Positions 32,800 through 43,795 of a DNA stretch of 64,000 bases are shown one piece after another. The translations under genes were made by a program, and so were the position numbers. This DNA comes from Megamerina dolium (taxonomy: Eukaryota; Arthropoda; Insecta; Diptera; Megamerinidae). Under the pieces are notes generated by a model. The model did no database searches and had not been told where the DNA came from. It saw only the letters and a program-made list of their open reading frames with translations. Each line of letters starts with the position of its first letter. Within the stretch, counting starts at the first letter, position 1. The stretch lies in assembly GCA_963854835.1 (NCBI GenBank), contig OY978530.1, positions 29,367,195 to 29,431,194 of the forward strand, in the 5' to 3' direction.

Positions 32800-33670
32800 T
32801 GCCTCGGAAACCAGGCAAAAGGAACTTGAACGCTGATGCGCTCATCAGAGTTCCACAATCGAATCATGAGTTAACAATGGTTATGACTCATTCCACGGTG
32901 AGGAATAAAGTCGATGAGACCGAAAGTCACGAAGAGCATGAGGAAAGCTCTGGTGACGAGTTAGAACTAGATGAAAATGCAGAGAATCATGAGAACAAGA
33001 ATGCGGAACTTCTCACTAATGAAAATAATATATTGACGATACTTCCCAACTTCCATGATTCCCATTTAGGAAGGCACAAGGGTGCTCTGAAAACTTTTCT
33101 CAGGATTAGAAGACAGTATAGGTGCAAAGGTATGATAAAGCAATTTAAAGAACATTTTAAAAGGTGTAAAAAAAGTCAAACTAACCAGAGCTCGAGGCTT
33201 ACAAAAATGCCAATGATATTAACTGATACACCATTTAAGCGGCAGCTAGCACACTAGCAAAAGCGTTTTACAACGATGCATGTACGTAACAACACCGTAC
33301 ATATATACTTCGACGCAACGACCGCCCTTTAGTGTTCTATACGGTTTCAGTATCGTTATGCTGACAAACCTAAAAACAAAAGATCACTTCTGTACAACGC
33401 AGATAAACAAAATAAGGTGTTAAAATACCAACTACAGAACAAAGAAATCAGCTAAAATTCAGTATGATAAAGGGATCCACCCTATAATTTTTAGAATAGG
33501 TGATAAAGTATTGTTGGGAAATCAGACTAGGAAAAATAAATTTAGTCCCATCTGGACTGGAACATACAAAGTGATACATGTGGACATTCCAGTAACTACA
33601 ACTATTAAAATCGGACAAAATGGTAAAAAGTATCATAACAACTTACTAAAGCAATTTTATCAATAAGTAA
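32800..33670 (+). pseudogene. Ty3/gypsy remnant G2, copy 3, plus strand
   Basis: It starts at KPGKRNLNADALIRVPQ (RNase H end), continues through an acidic linker and HDSHLGRHKGALKTFLRIRR (zinc region), then CKKSQTNQSSRLTKM. At 33440 the frame resumes as IQYDKGIHPIIFRIGDKVLL and KFSPIWTGTYKVIH to NNLLKQFYQ-stop at 33665. The integrase core between is missing, as in copy 1. Confidence 0.83.
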
Positions 33671-33839
33671 TAGTAGCTTAACGAACTAATAGTGTTTATG
33701 GTAAGGGAATTTTTTTTTCAATTTGGATATAAAATACAATAGTGTGAAATATTTATTTTTTTAACAGACCCTTATGCACTGCGACCAGACGTTATCTATT
33801 GTGCAGCAGTGCAGTGTGAAGTAAAAACTATTATTTAAC

Positions 33840-33985
33840 GTTCAAGACAGAATAGGGCAAGTTGCCATGTACATGTGTATAACCACATCTAATGTAATGC
33901 ATCGCGTTGAACTGTAATTCGGTGTGTGGATACTCATGTCCACGGGCGAATCAACTAGTCAGAGCATTTTTAGCAATCAAATAAT
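33840..33985 (-). repeat. Rep-1 copy, left piece, split by Harbinger
   Basis: GTAATTCGGTGTGTGGATAC and ACTCATG match 5745-5775. The other piece lies at about 35346-35510, so the Harbinger element is inserted in Rep-1. Confidence 0.5.
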
Positions 33986-34209
33986 TAATGCCCCTATTGC
34001 CGTTCACCACTCAACCCAGTTTGGTCGTCTTAGAGTCGACCCGACTTCAACAAGACCAAACTATTTTTTGGTATTGTGGTACACCACTGTTTTCGGTTGA
34101 AATTGTTATGGCGTTACCAGCTTAAAATATCACTTATGACAGAAAAGCGGTCGATTAAGTAAAAATTAAGGAAATATACAATTGTGTTTTGCTGTGAAAA
34201 TTATTTAAA

Positions 34210-34809
34210 ATGGATATTAGTGTAGATTTGTTTTATGAAGATGAAAACGAAGTCGCGAAAATTGATTTGCTACGCTTACGGAGAAAAATTCGTGATGACT
34301 CTAACCCTCTTGAACTACCTAGCGAAAAGTATAAATATTGTTCAAAATAAATAAAAGCAAATAATAAATTTTTTTATAGATTTATTAGCTATTTTCGACT
34401 GAGCAAAGAGGCATTTTGCTTTTTGCTGGATGACGTAAAAGACCATTTCAAGAAATCTGTGCGTGTCGTATCTATACCACCAATATTGAAATTGTGTGCT
34501 GCTCTTAGATTTTTCGCTGATGGAAGCTACCAGAAGAGCAGCGGCAATGACTTCAATATAGGAGTGGCTCAATCTACAATGTCACTTGTTTTAAAAGAAG
34601 TATTAGATGTATTGGAGCAGCGCATTTGCGGCAAATGGATTAAAACGCAAATGAGTGAAGAAGAAAAAAATGCGTCAAAGATCTCATTTTTTGCAAAAAG
34701 TGGGTTTCCCGGCGTGCTGGGCTACAGTACAGTATTCCTTTTATTGTTAGCAAGTTTTTTTTATATTGGCCTTGTAATGGATCCAAACCTGTATGAAGTA
34801 AATTATTAA
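34210..34809 (+). pseudogene. Harbinger transposase, catalytic part lost
   Basis: Two exons: 34210-34328 and 34380-34809, with a 51-bp GT-AG intron that keeps the frame (SEK joined to FISYFRLSKEAF). The N-terminal helix region resembles HARBI1: LSKEAFCFLLDDV, LKLCAALRFFADGSYQ, VAQSTMSLVLKEVLDVLEQR. The frame reaches SGFPGVLG, directly before the expected first catalytic aspartate (GAIDGT in relatives). There it runs into unrelated sequence. The DDE core is gone. Confidence 0.85.
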
Positions 34810-34838
34810 AAAAATATGTATACCCTTTCACAGTTTAT

Positions 34839-35104
34839 TCATACACGTTGCCATTCGTTAAACGTTCTACTTGGTGGTCCCAAACTATTTAATTCCAGAG
34901 CAAATCCTTCCCACAATTGTTTTATTTCATTTTTCGTCACACCGAATTGTGGTTTTCCCCGTGCAATGCTTGGATTCTGGTCCATTAGTTGAACAAGACT
35001 CTCAAATTGAGCTTTGGTTGTAATTTTTAAACTTCTGAAAATGTATAAAATGTTGAGAAATTACAATATGAAGCCAAGCTAATTATTACTTACGATCTCT
35101 CCAT
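34839..35104 (-). pseudogene. Harbinger Myb/SANT-like accessory protein
   Basis: Minus strand, exon 35104-35094 (MERS), 59-bp GT-AG intron, exon 35034-34839. It reads TTKAQFESLVQLMDQNPSIA, TKNEIKQLWEGFALELNSLG and PPSRTFNEWQRV, then TGA. Relatives have a tryptophan at that place, so TGA probably truncates it. This is the Myb/SANT-like DNA-binding partner encoded beside the transposase in PIF/Harbinger elements, needed for nuclear import and end binding in studied members. Confidence 0.8.
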
Positions 35105-35345
35105 TATTTTTGGCTTTATTAGTTTAAAGTAAAGTTCAACTGATGCAAACCCAACTGCTTATGAGCAGTCGTGTATATTTAACGTGCTTGTCGACCAAAC
35201 TGTAACAGAGTTGCAAACGGTAATACCACAAAAATAATGAACACAACCAAAAAAATCAGCCGCCAGTCGAGTTGAGAACGGCAATATGAATTTCTCGACG
35301 GCGACCAAACTGTTACAAAAGTTGTGAACCGCAATAGGGGCATAA

Positions 35346-35688
35346 ATTCAAGTTAGTATAGAAATACATTGGTTTAGGAAATCGTTATGAAAGATAGATC
35401 AAAGTCATAGCAAAAGGAGACAGAAGTTAGAGAATAAATGGAGAGAATTAACATAACGGTTTACCATTCCGTCTTCCACTGTCCGAGTTGAAAATATGCA
35501 CAATCGAATAGTGCAGAAAAGTTGGTTATTCAACCAGAAGGAAATTGCAACGTTGTTGTTAAATTATTCAATATGTAAAACAGCGATGCATTTCCCTAAA
35601 TTTAAATGTTTGGAAAAATAAATTAATATATGAAACTTACATTATATACAAAATACGTAAAAACCGTTGGTCTAAAAGTAAAATTATA
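35346..35688 (-). repeat. Rep-1 copy, right piece, and AT-rich DNA
   Basis: CATTCCGTCTTCCACTGTCC near 35466 resembles 5946-5962. The remainder is AT-rich with no gene. Confidence 0.4.
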
Positions 35689-36951
35689 AAGGGTTATCCA
35701 TTTTGCGGTTTCAAAAGTAAATGTAAATAAAACACATAAAATATTTTTTATCATGATATTTCTTTTTTATTATAAAGTTTGAACGTTGACATTATGTGTG
35801 AAATACTACATCATTTAAATGACCACCACGCGAATTGTTGCAAGCATCGATTCTTTTGAGGTAATTTTCGACCACTTTTTGACACATATTGGGCGGTATC
35901 TCAGCCATAACGTGACGAATGTTGGTTTTTAGGTGCTCAAGAGTTAAAGGTTTATCTGCATAAACACGGTCTTTCGTGTAGCCCCACAAAAAAAAGTCAA
36001 GCGGTGTCAAATCGCATGATCTTGGTGGCCACTTGATATCGCCACGACGAAAAATTACGCGGCCAGAAAATTTCTCTTGCAATAAAGCCATATTCGCTCG
36101 AGTTGTGTGGCATGTGGCACCGTCTTGTTGAAACCACATATTCTCTAAGTCGTATTCTTCAATAGCAGGCAAAAAAAAGTCGGTTATCATATGACCATAA
36201 CGCTCCGAATTGACGGTGACAGTCGTTCCATCGTCATTTTCGAAGAAGTAAGAGCCAATCACACCTCCGGACCAAAGAGCGCACCAAGCAGTGACTTTTT
36301 GTGGATGTAGTGGACTCTCTTCAATTACTTGAGGATTCTCAGAACCCCAAATACGACAATTTTGTTTGTTAACATACCCACCGAGTGAGAAATGTGCTTC
36401 GTCGCTGAAGAAAATTTTGTTCGAAAAATCGCCGTCCACCGCCTGTTGTTCAAGCACCCATTCGACGTATCTACGACGTTGTGAATGGTCAACTGGCTTC
36501 AGTTGTTGTGTGAGCTGGATTTTATATGGATGTAGGTGTAGATCCAAATGCAAAATACGCCATAATGTGCCGTAAGACAGTCCTAATTCCTGAGAACGAC
36601 GAGGAATCGACACATTCGGGTCTTCGGCAACACTTTCACTTACAGCAGCGATATTTTCGGTGGTACGAGCGAAACGATGATGCACAGGCCTTACAATATC
36701 TGTAACCGATCCAGTCTCTTCATATTTCTTCACAATTTTGCCAATTGCTTGCGTAGTTGGACGATTATGTAAACCATTATCTCCTCCTAGTAGGTTTTTA
36801 CAATTTTAATGCATTGTGCGATAGTTAAGCGATCCATTTTCGCAAATGTCAGACTTTGAACTGAAAAAGAAAGAAATTGTTTTAACAACTCAGTTTGACA
36901 GATGTCGAATTCCAGCCCTATACTTTTGAAACCGCGAAATGGATAACCCTT
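35689..36951 (-). mobile_element. rosa-like (DD41D) transposon, copy 2, minus strand
   Basis: 1263 bp, ends AAGGGTTATCCATTTTGCGG and its complement, flanked by TA on both sides (35687-35688 and 36952-36953). It is about 97% identical to the copy at 13793-15057 by eye. Confidence 0.93.
35792..36733 (-). CDS. DD41D transposase, copy 2, N-terminally damaged
   Basis: 313 codons with the same catalytic positions as copy 1 (FFSDEAHF, FQQDGATCH, LTPLDFFLWG). It differs from copy 1 at about eight or nine residues, for example AEDPNV for AEGPNV and EEYDLE for EEFDLE. The N-terminal lesion before the open frame (ACCTACTAGGAGGAGATAAT) is identical in both copies. Confidence 0.87.
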   Translation of the reverse strand: MKKYEETGSVTDIVRPVHHRFARTTENIAAVSESVAEDPNVSIPRRSQELGLSYGTLWRILHLDLHLHPYKIQLTQQLKPVDHSQRRRYVEWVLEQQAVDGDFSNKIFFSDEAHFSLGGYVNKQNCRIWGSENPQVIEESPLHPQKVTAWCALWSGGVIGSYFFENDDGTTVTVNSERYGHMITDFFLPAIEEYDLENMWFQQDGATCHTTRANMALLQEKFSGRVIFRRGDIKWPPRSCDLTPLDFFLWGYTKDRVYADKPLTLEHLKTNIRHVMAEIPPNMCQKVVENYLKRIDACNNSRGGHLNDVVFHT

Positions 36952-36953
36952 TA

Positions 36954-37154
36954 CAACTTGGTAAAAACAACTAAAAATGTTATAGACCCTTTGCAGAGGT
37001 CATAATAATTAACTAAAGAGCTTACTCTATAGGATTTATCCACTTTTTCCTTGTTCGCTCCAGATGAACTTCAATTCTTTTCGGTTTTTAGCTTTTCTTT
37101 ATTAAGTATTTTACTTAAATTTTTTGTTGAACTCCCACTATTACATAACAGGAG
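36954..37154. other. AT-rich stretch, nothing recognised
   Basis: Short sequence between the rosa element and a diverged SINE. No motif. Confidence 0.5.
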
Positions 37155-37430
37155 TTCATAACAAAATATAGAATCGAAAAGATTTTTCTTTCTGACAGTA
37201 TCCACCTGCCGGCAAGAATTGACAATTTTTCCGGCAGTAACAATTTGCCAAAAATGCTTCTTAAAAGAGCTCTGTGGCAAAACTAAGTTAAAATGATTAA
37301 AATGATGTCACAATGGTTCTACCGTTTGGAACCAGCTAATATAAGTAGGTCCCTTCTAATGCTGTCCAAATTTAACAAGCGCAACAGTATTGAACAGTAA
37401 GAGAAGCTCGGTGGTATCACAATGGTCCTT
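37155..37430 (+). repeat. tRNA-derived SINE, old diverged copy d
   Basis: The body matches the other copies (AGATTTTTCTTTCTGACAG, GTAGGTCCCTTCTAAT, AGAGAAGCTCGG) with many substitutions and small insertions. The tRNA-like head is not recognisable. It is the most diverged SINE in the window. Confidence 0.75.
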
Positions 37431-37489
37431 TCTGGTCCTAAGTGTGTCTTCTCAGAGAGAGGGCAGCCACATAGCCTTACCTAACTTAA

Positions 37490-38140
37490 TCCGTTATTAA
37501 AACAATTTTTATACGATATTCTACACTATTTATACTCTACATATATATTTCACATATTATTTTACACTGTATTTCGATTGTTACAATAGTTACAAAAGTT
37601 ATTTATTCTGTTAGGATAGTATTTTACTGTTACTTTTACACTTTCTTTTAATTTAGAACAATCAGAATAATCTACTTATCTTAACTAACTTGATTTCAGA
37701 ACTTCTCTTAGTTTATATAGCCTATTTTTACAATTTTACCTCGTTCTTGAATATAGAAATTCTGAAGAAACTGCAACTTCTTCAGTAAATCAATTCATTG
37801 CCATCTCTTCAGAAGGCCGTCGTTATAATTTCAGCTTTATGTTTTGTTTTTATGCTTCAAAGACTAAAAAGCAGTCCTACTCTAATACTGGATTCTGGAG
37901 GACATCGTAAAGATGGCAATATTTTGTTATTCACTATTAATTGTTTACTGACAATTCACAACTCGTTACTACTTCAGTAATGTAGCAGCTTACATGCAAT
38001 TTTTCCTAAATCTATCCACATACGAATCTTCCCATATTCCAACCTATGGCCCACAATCGATCTATATCAAATGTGTGTATGAATGTACTCATTGTATGGA
38101 AAAGTAACTTTTTAGTACTCACAGAACTGTGCATTTCACT
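37490..38140 (-). repeat. Family-B LTR, diverged copy 3
   Basis: CTAATACTGGATTCTGGAGG and ACATCGTAAAGATGGCAATA match the 57-bp unit of the two other copies, here single. TTTTCCTAAATCTATCCACA, then AAAGTAACTTTTTAGTACTC continue in the same order as 7395-7570. Confidence 0.65.
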
Positions 38141-38141
38141 A

Positions 38142-38400
38142 CTATGGGCAATATTGGCATGGGTAGATATGTATTTCATATTTGTTCGAAGCTGCATATT
38201 GCTCAAGAGCAAAAGAATATCTTGACGATAACCATTCAAGTACAATATGAAGCCATTTCAAAAGTGTTACTTTAATTCCAGTTATTTCCGCCGATTTTTC
38301 TGCATTTCTGACAAAGCATCTCGCCGTATTTCCATCATTAGTATTTCCCAATGTTTGCTTTGGCATATCAGTCAACACCCCAAATCCTAATTCAAATTTC
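38142..38400 (-). pseudogene. Unnamed coding fragment of a repeated insect protein
   Basis: The minus strand reads TLGNTNDGNTARCFVRNAEK, SAEITGIKVTLLKWLHIVLE and continues, with a frameshift, into a YP..P-like end. Similar stretches occur in predicted insect proteins that look transposon-derived, but I cannot assign a family. Confidence 0.4.
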
Positions 38401-38453
38401 CTTTGAATTACAGTTTTTTTTGAAACATGGTTTTGTGTTCTACTCTAACATAT

Positions 38454-38882
38454 TGTTACGTTTTTATTCTGTGAACGTTTAATTCTATTTGAATTACCTT
38501 GTTCGATCACTGGATGATAACTGCAACACTTATTTTATACAACTATATACAGCAACAATTTATTTAATAATCTCTATTTACAATCAACACTGTTTACAAT
38601 CAACTATTTACTATAACACTTAAATGTACTTGCAACTTTTGCCTCTGTATCAATGTTTTCGCAATCACGTTCGGAATTAAATTTATTTTTTCTTCTCAAC
38701 ACTGGCTCTATTTATACTCTGTTGGCAACACCCCAGAATCTTCCGTTATCGAGATTCTTCTCTTCCTTTCTCGTTGGCTTGTTCTGGTTATCGCTTATTT
38801 CTATTTGTTGACATTCGTTTCGATGCTGCCAATAGTGTCAGTCACAATAGTGATGAGTAATCAACTATCGATACTCGTTACA
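38454..38882 (-). repeat. Solo-type LTR (gypsy G1), outer end of the left arm
   Basis: Mirror image of the 5' LTR of the intact element (53333-53770), including private bases such as AACAAATAGAAA and GATAACGG. It lacks nine bases (TAACAGAAT in LTR sense) that the right side has. ATAT lies on both sides (38450-38453, 38883-38886). Confidence 0.92.
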
Positions 38883-38886
38883 ATAT

Positions 38887-39186
38887 TCTGATGTTGTTTA
38901 CAGTAAGCTGGACTCTAGGTCCTTGCACAAATTACGTGTAACATTCAATAATGCTATTCGTTACATTTTCGGTTTAAAAAAGTTTGATCATGTCTCGGCC
39001 TATAGTGGAAAAATTCTTGGTGTTGATTTTTCAATTATCTTGATGCTATAAATTGCATCTTCTTATACAGACTTATCCACTCGCAGAGTCCAGCGTACTT
39101 GAAAAGCTTCAATTCTGTAGGTCGGGTAGAGGCAGAAATCTTCTTGTACCAGGTTTTAATTTCAATAATTCTAGTAGGTTAAGAGG
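38887..39186 (+). pseudogene. LINE C-terminus (jockey-like), left arm
   Basis: The plus strand reads VVYSKLDSRSLHKLRVTFNN and AIRYIFGLKKFDHVSAYSGK, then, after a frame break, CIFLYRLIHSQSPAYL. It is the same kind of LINE as the minus-strand element at 59255-61300, of which the mirror copy (53029-53328) may be the continuation. Confidence 0.75.
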
Positions 39187-39193
39187 AGGGCAA

Positions 39194-39480
39194 TGTAACG
39201 AGTATCGATGGTTGGTTACCCATTACTATTGTGACTGACACTATTGTGAATGACACGAATATTGGCAGCATCGAAGCGAATGTCAACAAAAAGAAATAGG
39301 CGATATCCAGAACAAGCCAACGAGAAAAAAGAGAATAAACTCGATTACGATAAAGGAAGATTGTGAAGTGTTGTCACAGAATATAAATAAGGCCAGGTTG
39401 TTGACAAATGAAACAGTTCAATTGCGAAAGTAATCGTGCAAACATTTATAGAATATTAGAGGCGAAAGTGCGTAAATCCA
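39194..39480 (+). repeat. Truncated LTR of an older gypsy (G1b), left arm
   Basis: It starts TGTAACGAGTATCGATGG after the purine tract TTAAGAGGAGGGCAA and breaks off after AGAGGCGAAAGT. It is related to but diverged from the G1 LTR. Mirror at 52735-53021. Confidence 0.85.
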
Positions 39481-39890
39481 CCCCAACCTGGTTGAATATG
39501 GTAATTCGGTCATCGGTGTGGTTTCCTCCGTAGTGTTTTTTGAAGAAGAGAGTCCCTGCTCGGGCACCATTGTAAGACTTGCTTTTGTTTCCAGCTGGGA
39601 TGAACGCTTAGTCTACCAGGGTCGAAACAAGAGGGACGCAGAAAAACTCTCGTCGTGGGAGCAGAACCGAATAACGCACTACTTATGCTATGAACAAATA
39701 AATTCACCGACACTGGGGTGTTCGGCTTGGTTGGTTTACCTTATCCACTTTTCTATTACAAATACAATAAATAGGCGAGAGTGGGGCAAAGATAGTCGAG
39801 TAAGACATTTTCGGCTCTAGCGAGCAAAACTGAAATGTGCGTTAGAAAGCCTGTTTTTCTGGCTATATTTCCACCATAGATGGATCTGCT
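39481..39890 (-). repeat. LTR end and primer site of another retroelement, left arm
   Basis: The minus strand reads ...AAGCAAGTCTTACA, then A and TGGTGCCCGAGCAGGGA, a tRNA-Lys-like primer site after an LTR. The LTR part also matches 18240-18345. Mirror at 52325-52734. Confidence 0.65.
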
Positions 39891-39899
39891 GTAGCTTGC

Positions 39900-40320
39900 C
39901 ATGCTGCCGATTACGAACGAGTGCGAGAAAATCATGAACGACCCAGATTTCGTAAAGAAATGGCTAGTGAGAGTCCAATAGCAAAGGCATACTGTGCGCA
40001 GTGGCAAAGACTGCACTTGAAAGATGGATGTCTATTTCGAGCATGGGAAAGTGAAGATGGAAAATTCACTAATGATATACTAGTGGTACCCAAGAGAAGA
40101 TTGAAACAAGTGATAGCTGAGTATCACAATGCTTCCACTTAAGGGCATTTGGGCATCACCAAAACCGTCGAGAAAATAAAGAAACGATTTTATTGGGTTG
40201 GATGCCGTGATCTTGTCGCTGATTGCATTCTAAAGTGTGAACAATGTGCAATTGCCAAAGGTCCCGCTAAGAAAAGTCGAGGGAAAATATATCAACACAC
40301 TGTAGGCGCTCTATTTTAAC
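39900..40320 (+). pseudogene. Gypsy G1b Pol fragment (integrase zinc region), left arm
   Basis: Reads MASESPIAKAYCAQWQRLHL, ILVVPKRRLKQVIAEYHNAS, then a TAA, GHLGITKTVEKIKKRFYW and CEQCAIAKGPAKKSRGK. This is the linker and HHCC zinc region, clearly related to the intact Pol at 57580-57960. Another stop occurs in GALF-stop-RIAMDIAGPF. The integrase core that should follow is deleted. Confidence 0.87.
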
Positions 40321-40396
40321 GAATTGCTATGGACATAGCTGGACCATTTCTGGTGGTTATAGATTTACAATTTTACACAAGCGAAAGCGGGAACAG

Positions 40397-40696
40397 TTGG
40401 ATGAAGTACGCGAGTTCATCAGAGAACTATGGCATATGATAGGCGATAAGATGAAGGCCAGGTATGACTTGAAAGCAAATTCAAAAGGGTTCTCTGAAGG
40501 AGAGGTTGTAATGCTTCATAATCCACAACGCAAGAAAGGCCTGTCTCCTAAACTACAGATTCATTGGGAAGGACCATATGAGATTATAGCAAAGATAAAT
40601 GACGTAGTGTATCGTATTCAACATGCCTGGAATAAAAGAGCAAAGTTTAAAGTAGTGCACTTGGAGCGACTTGCTCCATATCGGGGGGAAGTATAA
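40397..40696 (+). pseudogene. Gypsy G1b Pol C-terminus, left arm
   Basis: 100 residues matching the last part of the intact Pol (MKARYDLKANSKGF, RKKGLSPKLQIHWEGPYEII, KVVHLERLAPYRGEV-stop). PPT and LTR follow at 40705-40719. Mirror at 51519-51818. Confidence 0.9.
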
Positions 40697-40718
40697 AAAC
40701 TTGTTAAGAGGAGGGCAA

Positions 40719-41524
40719 TGTAACGAGTATCGATGGTTGGTTACTCATCACTATCGTGACTGACACTATTGTGAATGACACGAATATTGGCAGCATCGAA
40801 GCGAATGTCAACAAAAAGAATTACGCGATATCCAGAACAAGCCAATGAGAAAGAAAGAGAATAAACTCGATTACTATAAAGGAAGATTGTGAAGTGTTGC
40901 CACAGAATATAAATAAGGTCAGGTTGTTGACAAATGAATCAGTTCAATTGCGAAAGTAATCGTGCAAACATTTATAGAGTATTAGAGGCGAAAGTTGCAA
41001 GAAGATTAAAGAGTGATTGTAAATAGAAGTATTGATTAAATAAATTGTTTTGGACATAAAAATAAATAAATATGTGGCCACATAAAGCCCCAAAGGGCTC
41101 ATTGGCCGAGCTTCTCTTCCATTACTATTGTGCGTCTTAAATTTTGGACAATATTAGAAGGGACCTACTTATTTTAGCCGGTTCCGAACGGCAGAGCACT
41201 TGTGACATCACTTTTTCTGAGCTTTGTCACAGAGTTCTTTAAGAAGCTTTTTCATGGCAAGTTGTTACTGTCGGAAGAATTGCCAATTGCTTGCCGACAG
41301 GTGGGTACCGTTCGAAAGAAAAATCTTATCGATATTAAATTTGTTAAGCATCAGCCGGGGATTGAACCACCGACCTACAGATCAGAAGGCGAACACACTA
41401 ACCACTGAGCACCGGCTACGACATAGTTAGTACAAAATAACTATTGCAATTATTATTGACGGAATCCAGTGTCGAACAGGGATGATTCGAATAGATTTAA
41501 GCGATTACAAAATAAAAACATAAC
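40719..41524 (+). repeat. 3' LTR of gypsy G1b with a nested SINE, left arm
   Basis: TGTAACGAGTATCGATGG ... AAAAACATAACA, followed by ATAT. The SINE at 41072-41422 splits it in its 3' part. The purine tract AAGAGGAGGGCAA precedes it. Mirror at 50691-51496. Confidence 0.88.
41072..41422 (-). repeat. tRNA-derived SINE, copy e, left arm
   Basis: The minus strand shows GTGCTCAGTGGTTAGTG, GGTTCAATCCCC and the full tail GGGGCTTTATGTGGCCACA. It is close to copy b at 6236. Mirror copy at 50793-51143. Confidence 0.9.
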
Positions 41525-43791
41525 AATATTTATTCTTCATTAGGTTAGTAGCTGATTATCGATTTTATTTCTTGGTTTTCGTTGTTGTTTCATACGTAAT
41601 ATAGTTGTAATTGTTTATGTTTATTTGTGCTTTGTGAAGAATTGTTGATAGTTGTGGAGTCGTTGATATATGTGTTTATATTTATTTTGTATACCATATA
41701 TATTTATATTCTTGTTGTATAATATTTTCTTGACATTTCTTTTTTCGGCAGCTGTCTCCTGCTGTCAAGATCGCCGTTGATCGTCGCTTTCTCCCGCGAT
41801 TCGTCTGTTTTCTTGGCGGCGCTGATGGTAATGGCATTACAGACTCAATCGTCGTGCTCAAATCTGCCTCAAAAAGCTGCGTTAAATCGCTTTGTACGGC
41901 ATTCTTTGCCATTGTGTCATCCAATTCGACGTACGCAGCAACTTCTTGTTCGGAAATGGATTCTTCTTCATTTTCTTCTGCATTTGATTCAGGCATTGGG
42001 CAATCTGTTACACTGGCTGGCATGAAATCCAAATCTGTGAATTTGTTGTCATTAAATGAATAAATGCCAGTGCATTCGAACCCAGTTTCGATGTTTGCTG
42101 GTGTGACAGCTTGTTTGAATGGCTCATGCAATATCGCCGCAATTTCATTGATTGTAATTGTTCTGGCGGGATGATTTCGCATGCACGTATCGCACGAACC
42201 ATTGACACTGCGGTCTAGCGGTTGAAGTTTGTACGTGCAATGCGGCGGGAATGAGACGACATGAATGCCATACTCGACGCAGAAATTCATCGCGATTGAG
42301 AGATGAGATTCATGGTTGTCTAACAATAACAATCCGGGCTGTTCTTTCGATGAACCAACGCACGATTGGAAATGTTCCAAGAGTAATAAAAAACAATCAG
42401 CGTTCATCCATCCTGGATGATTTGCTGTGGCTGCTGAACCATACGGCGCTCCATTTAAAAAACGTGGATGAAAACGAACACGCGGAAAAACAATGAATGG
42501 CGGAATTGCGGCATCAGTGGCACTTACGGCAACTGCAATCGTGACAAGTAGACCTCGTTCGGACGATGTCATTTTGCCAATTTATTTGGTTCCGCATTGC
42601 GCAACCACACGCTCCGGCGTGTGAACAGTGGTGACGCCGGATTCATCCATATTCCATATATGTTGTGGTTGTATTTTCAACTCGTCCATAACTTTACCCA
42701 AATTTTGATAAAAATGCCCGACGTTGTGTCGATTGAAGCTCGTCGGACGGCCCAAGCTCGTTGCTTGTGGCTTGCGAAGCGACAAGTTCGGATGGCGTTT
42801 CATGAATGACAAAAACCAATATTTGCCTGCCATTTTTTCGTTTCTCCAATTATCCGGCACATCGATTTCCAATTTTTCAGAAAAACCTGCTGCCAAATTT
42901 CGCACGTCTCTTGTTGACAGGCCGTAATATATGGCACTTGATTTCAACAAATAATTTATTAATGCCGCTTCTTGATGTGCGTTGAAAACCTACGGAACAA
43001 CACAATGCTTAAGAAAATTACTTGAGTTCGATATTTTGTCGGCATTGGACGGTTAATGTTGTTTCTCAACGTCTGGAAATTCAATTTGAAGATTTCGGCA
43101 GCTTTTGCGGTGGTGGTTCCTTTTTCCATGGCGAGAATCGCTTTCTTTAATTGTGTTTCGTTTATTTTTTTATGTTGTCTCTCTCCTCTTTCCTCATCAG
43201 CTGACCGATTGACGTGCGTTCGTCTCAATATTTAATTTAAAATGTTTGGCCGCCTTTTTCACTGTTATGCCTCTTCTGATGGCCGCAATGGCATTCCCCA
43301 AGGATTCTTTGTCGATCGGCTGCTTCTTTAGCTTGTAATTTCGCACCATTTTGTCTAAAAACGAAAAACAATACAAACAAAAAATAACTATTTTTGCCCC
43401 ACTTACACTTTTTCCGACTTTTCACTGATTTCTCAATAAACCGATAAAAATATGGAAAAACGAATATTATATTCTTGTTCAGCATCCAATTTCACTTACA
43501 CTCACCTTTCCGATTTTGTAACATTGAAGATATTAAAACACTCACGCTAGCTGCGTAGCGGTTACAAATGGTGGCGTACGCAGCTGAAATGTTTACTGTC
43601 AGCACCGGCTGTGAAGCCTCATCTATTATAAAGATGGCGCCATTTTTCGACAGGCCATAAACTTTCGAAGTAATTCCGATAATTCTTTTCGGAAGTGGTC
43701 CAACTAACCACCTAAAACAGGCCAAATTCCAAAAAACACCTTTAATTTTAATGTAGTCTATTAAACCACTTAATAAAAGTAGACAATGTAG
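41525..43791 (-). mobile_element. pogo/Tigger-like transposon, left arm
   Basis: Mirror of 48424-50690. The transposase exons and introns are described under the right-arm copy. No clear terminal inverted repeats are visible between the flanking ATAT sites, so the outer limits given are those of the LTRs around it. Confidence 0.8.
41682..43350 (-). pseudogene. pogo/Tigger-like transposase, left-arm copy
   Basis: Mirror image of 48866-50533 with identical translation in all parts, including the same nonsense codon and frameshift. Two identical broken copies in opposite orientation cannot both be products of independent decay, so they come from the arm duplication. Confidence 0.85.
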
Positions 43792-43795
43792 ATAT

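Larger units (their letters stand above)
33989..35342 (+). mobile_element. PIF/Harbinger transposon with TAA target duplication
   Basis: 1354 bp, inverted repeats TGCCCCTATTGCCGTTCAC and GTGAACCGCAATAGGGGCA, flanked by TAA at 33986-33988 and 35343-35345. A 3-bp TWA target is typical of this superfamily. The ends also carry repeated GACCAAACT boxes in both orientations. Two convergent genes lie inside, as usual for Harbinger. Confidence 0.92.
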
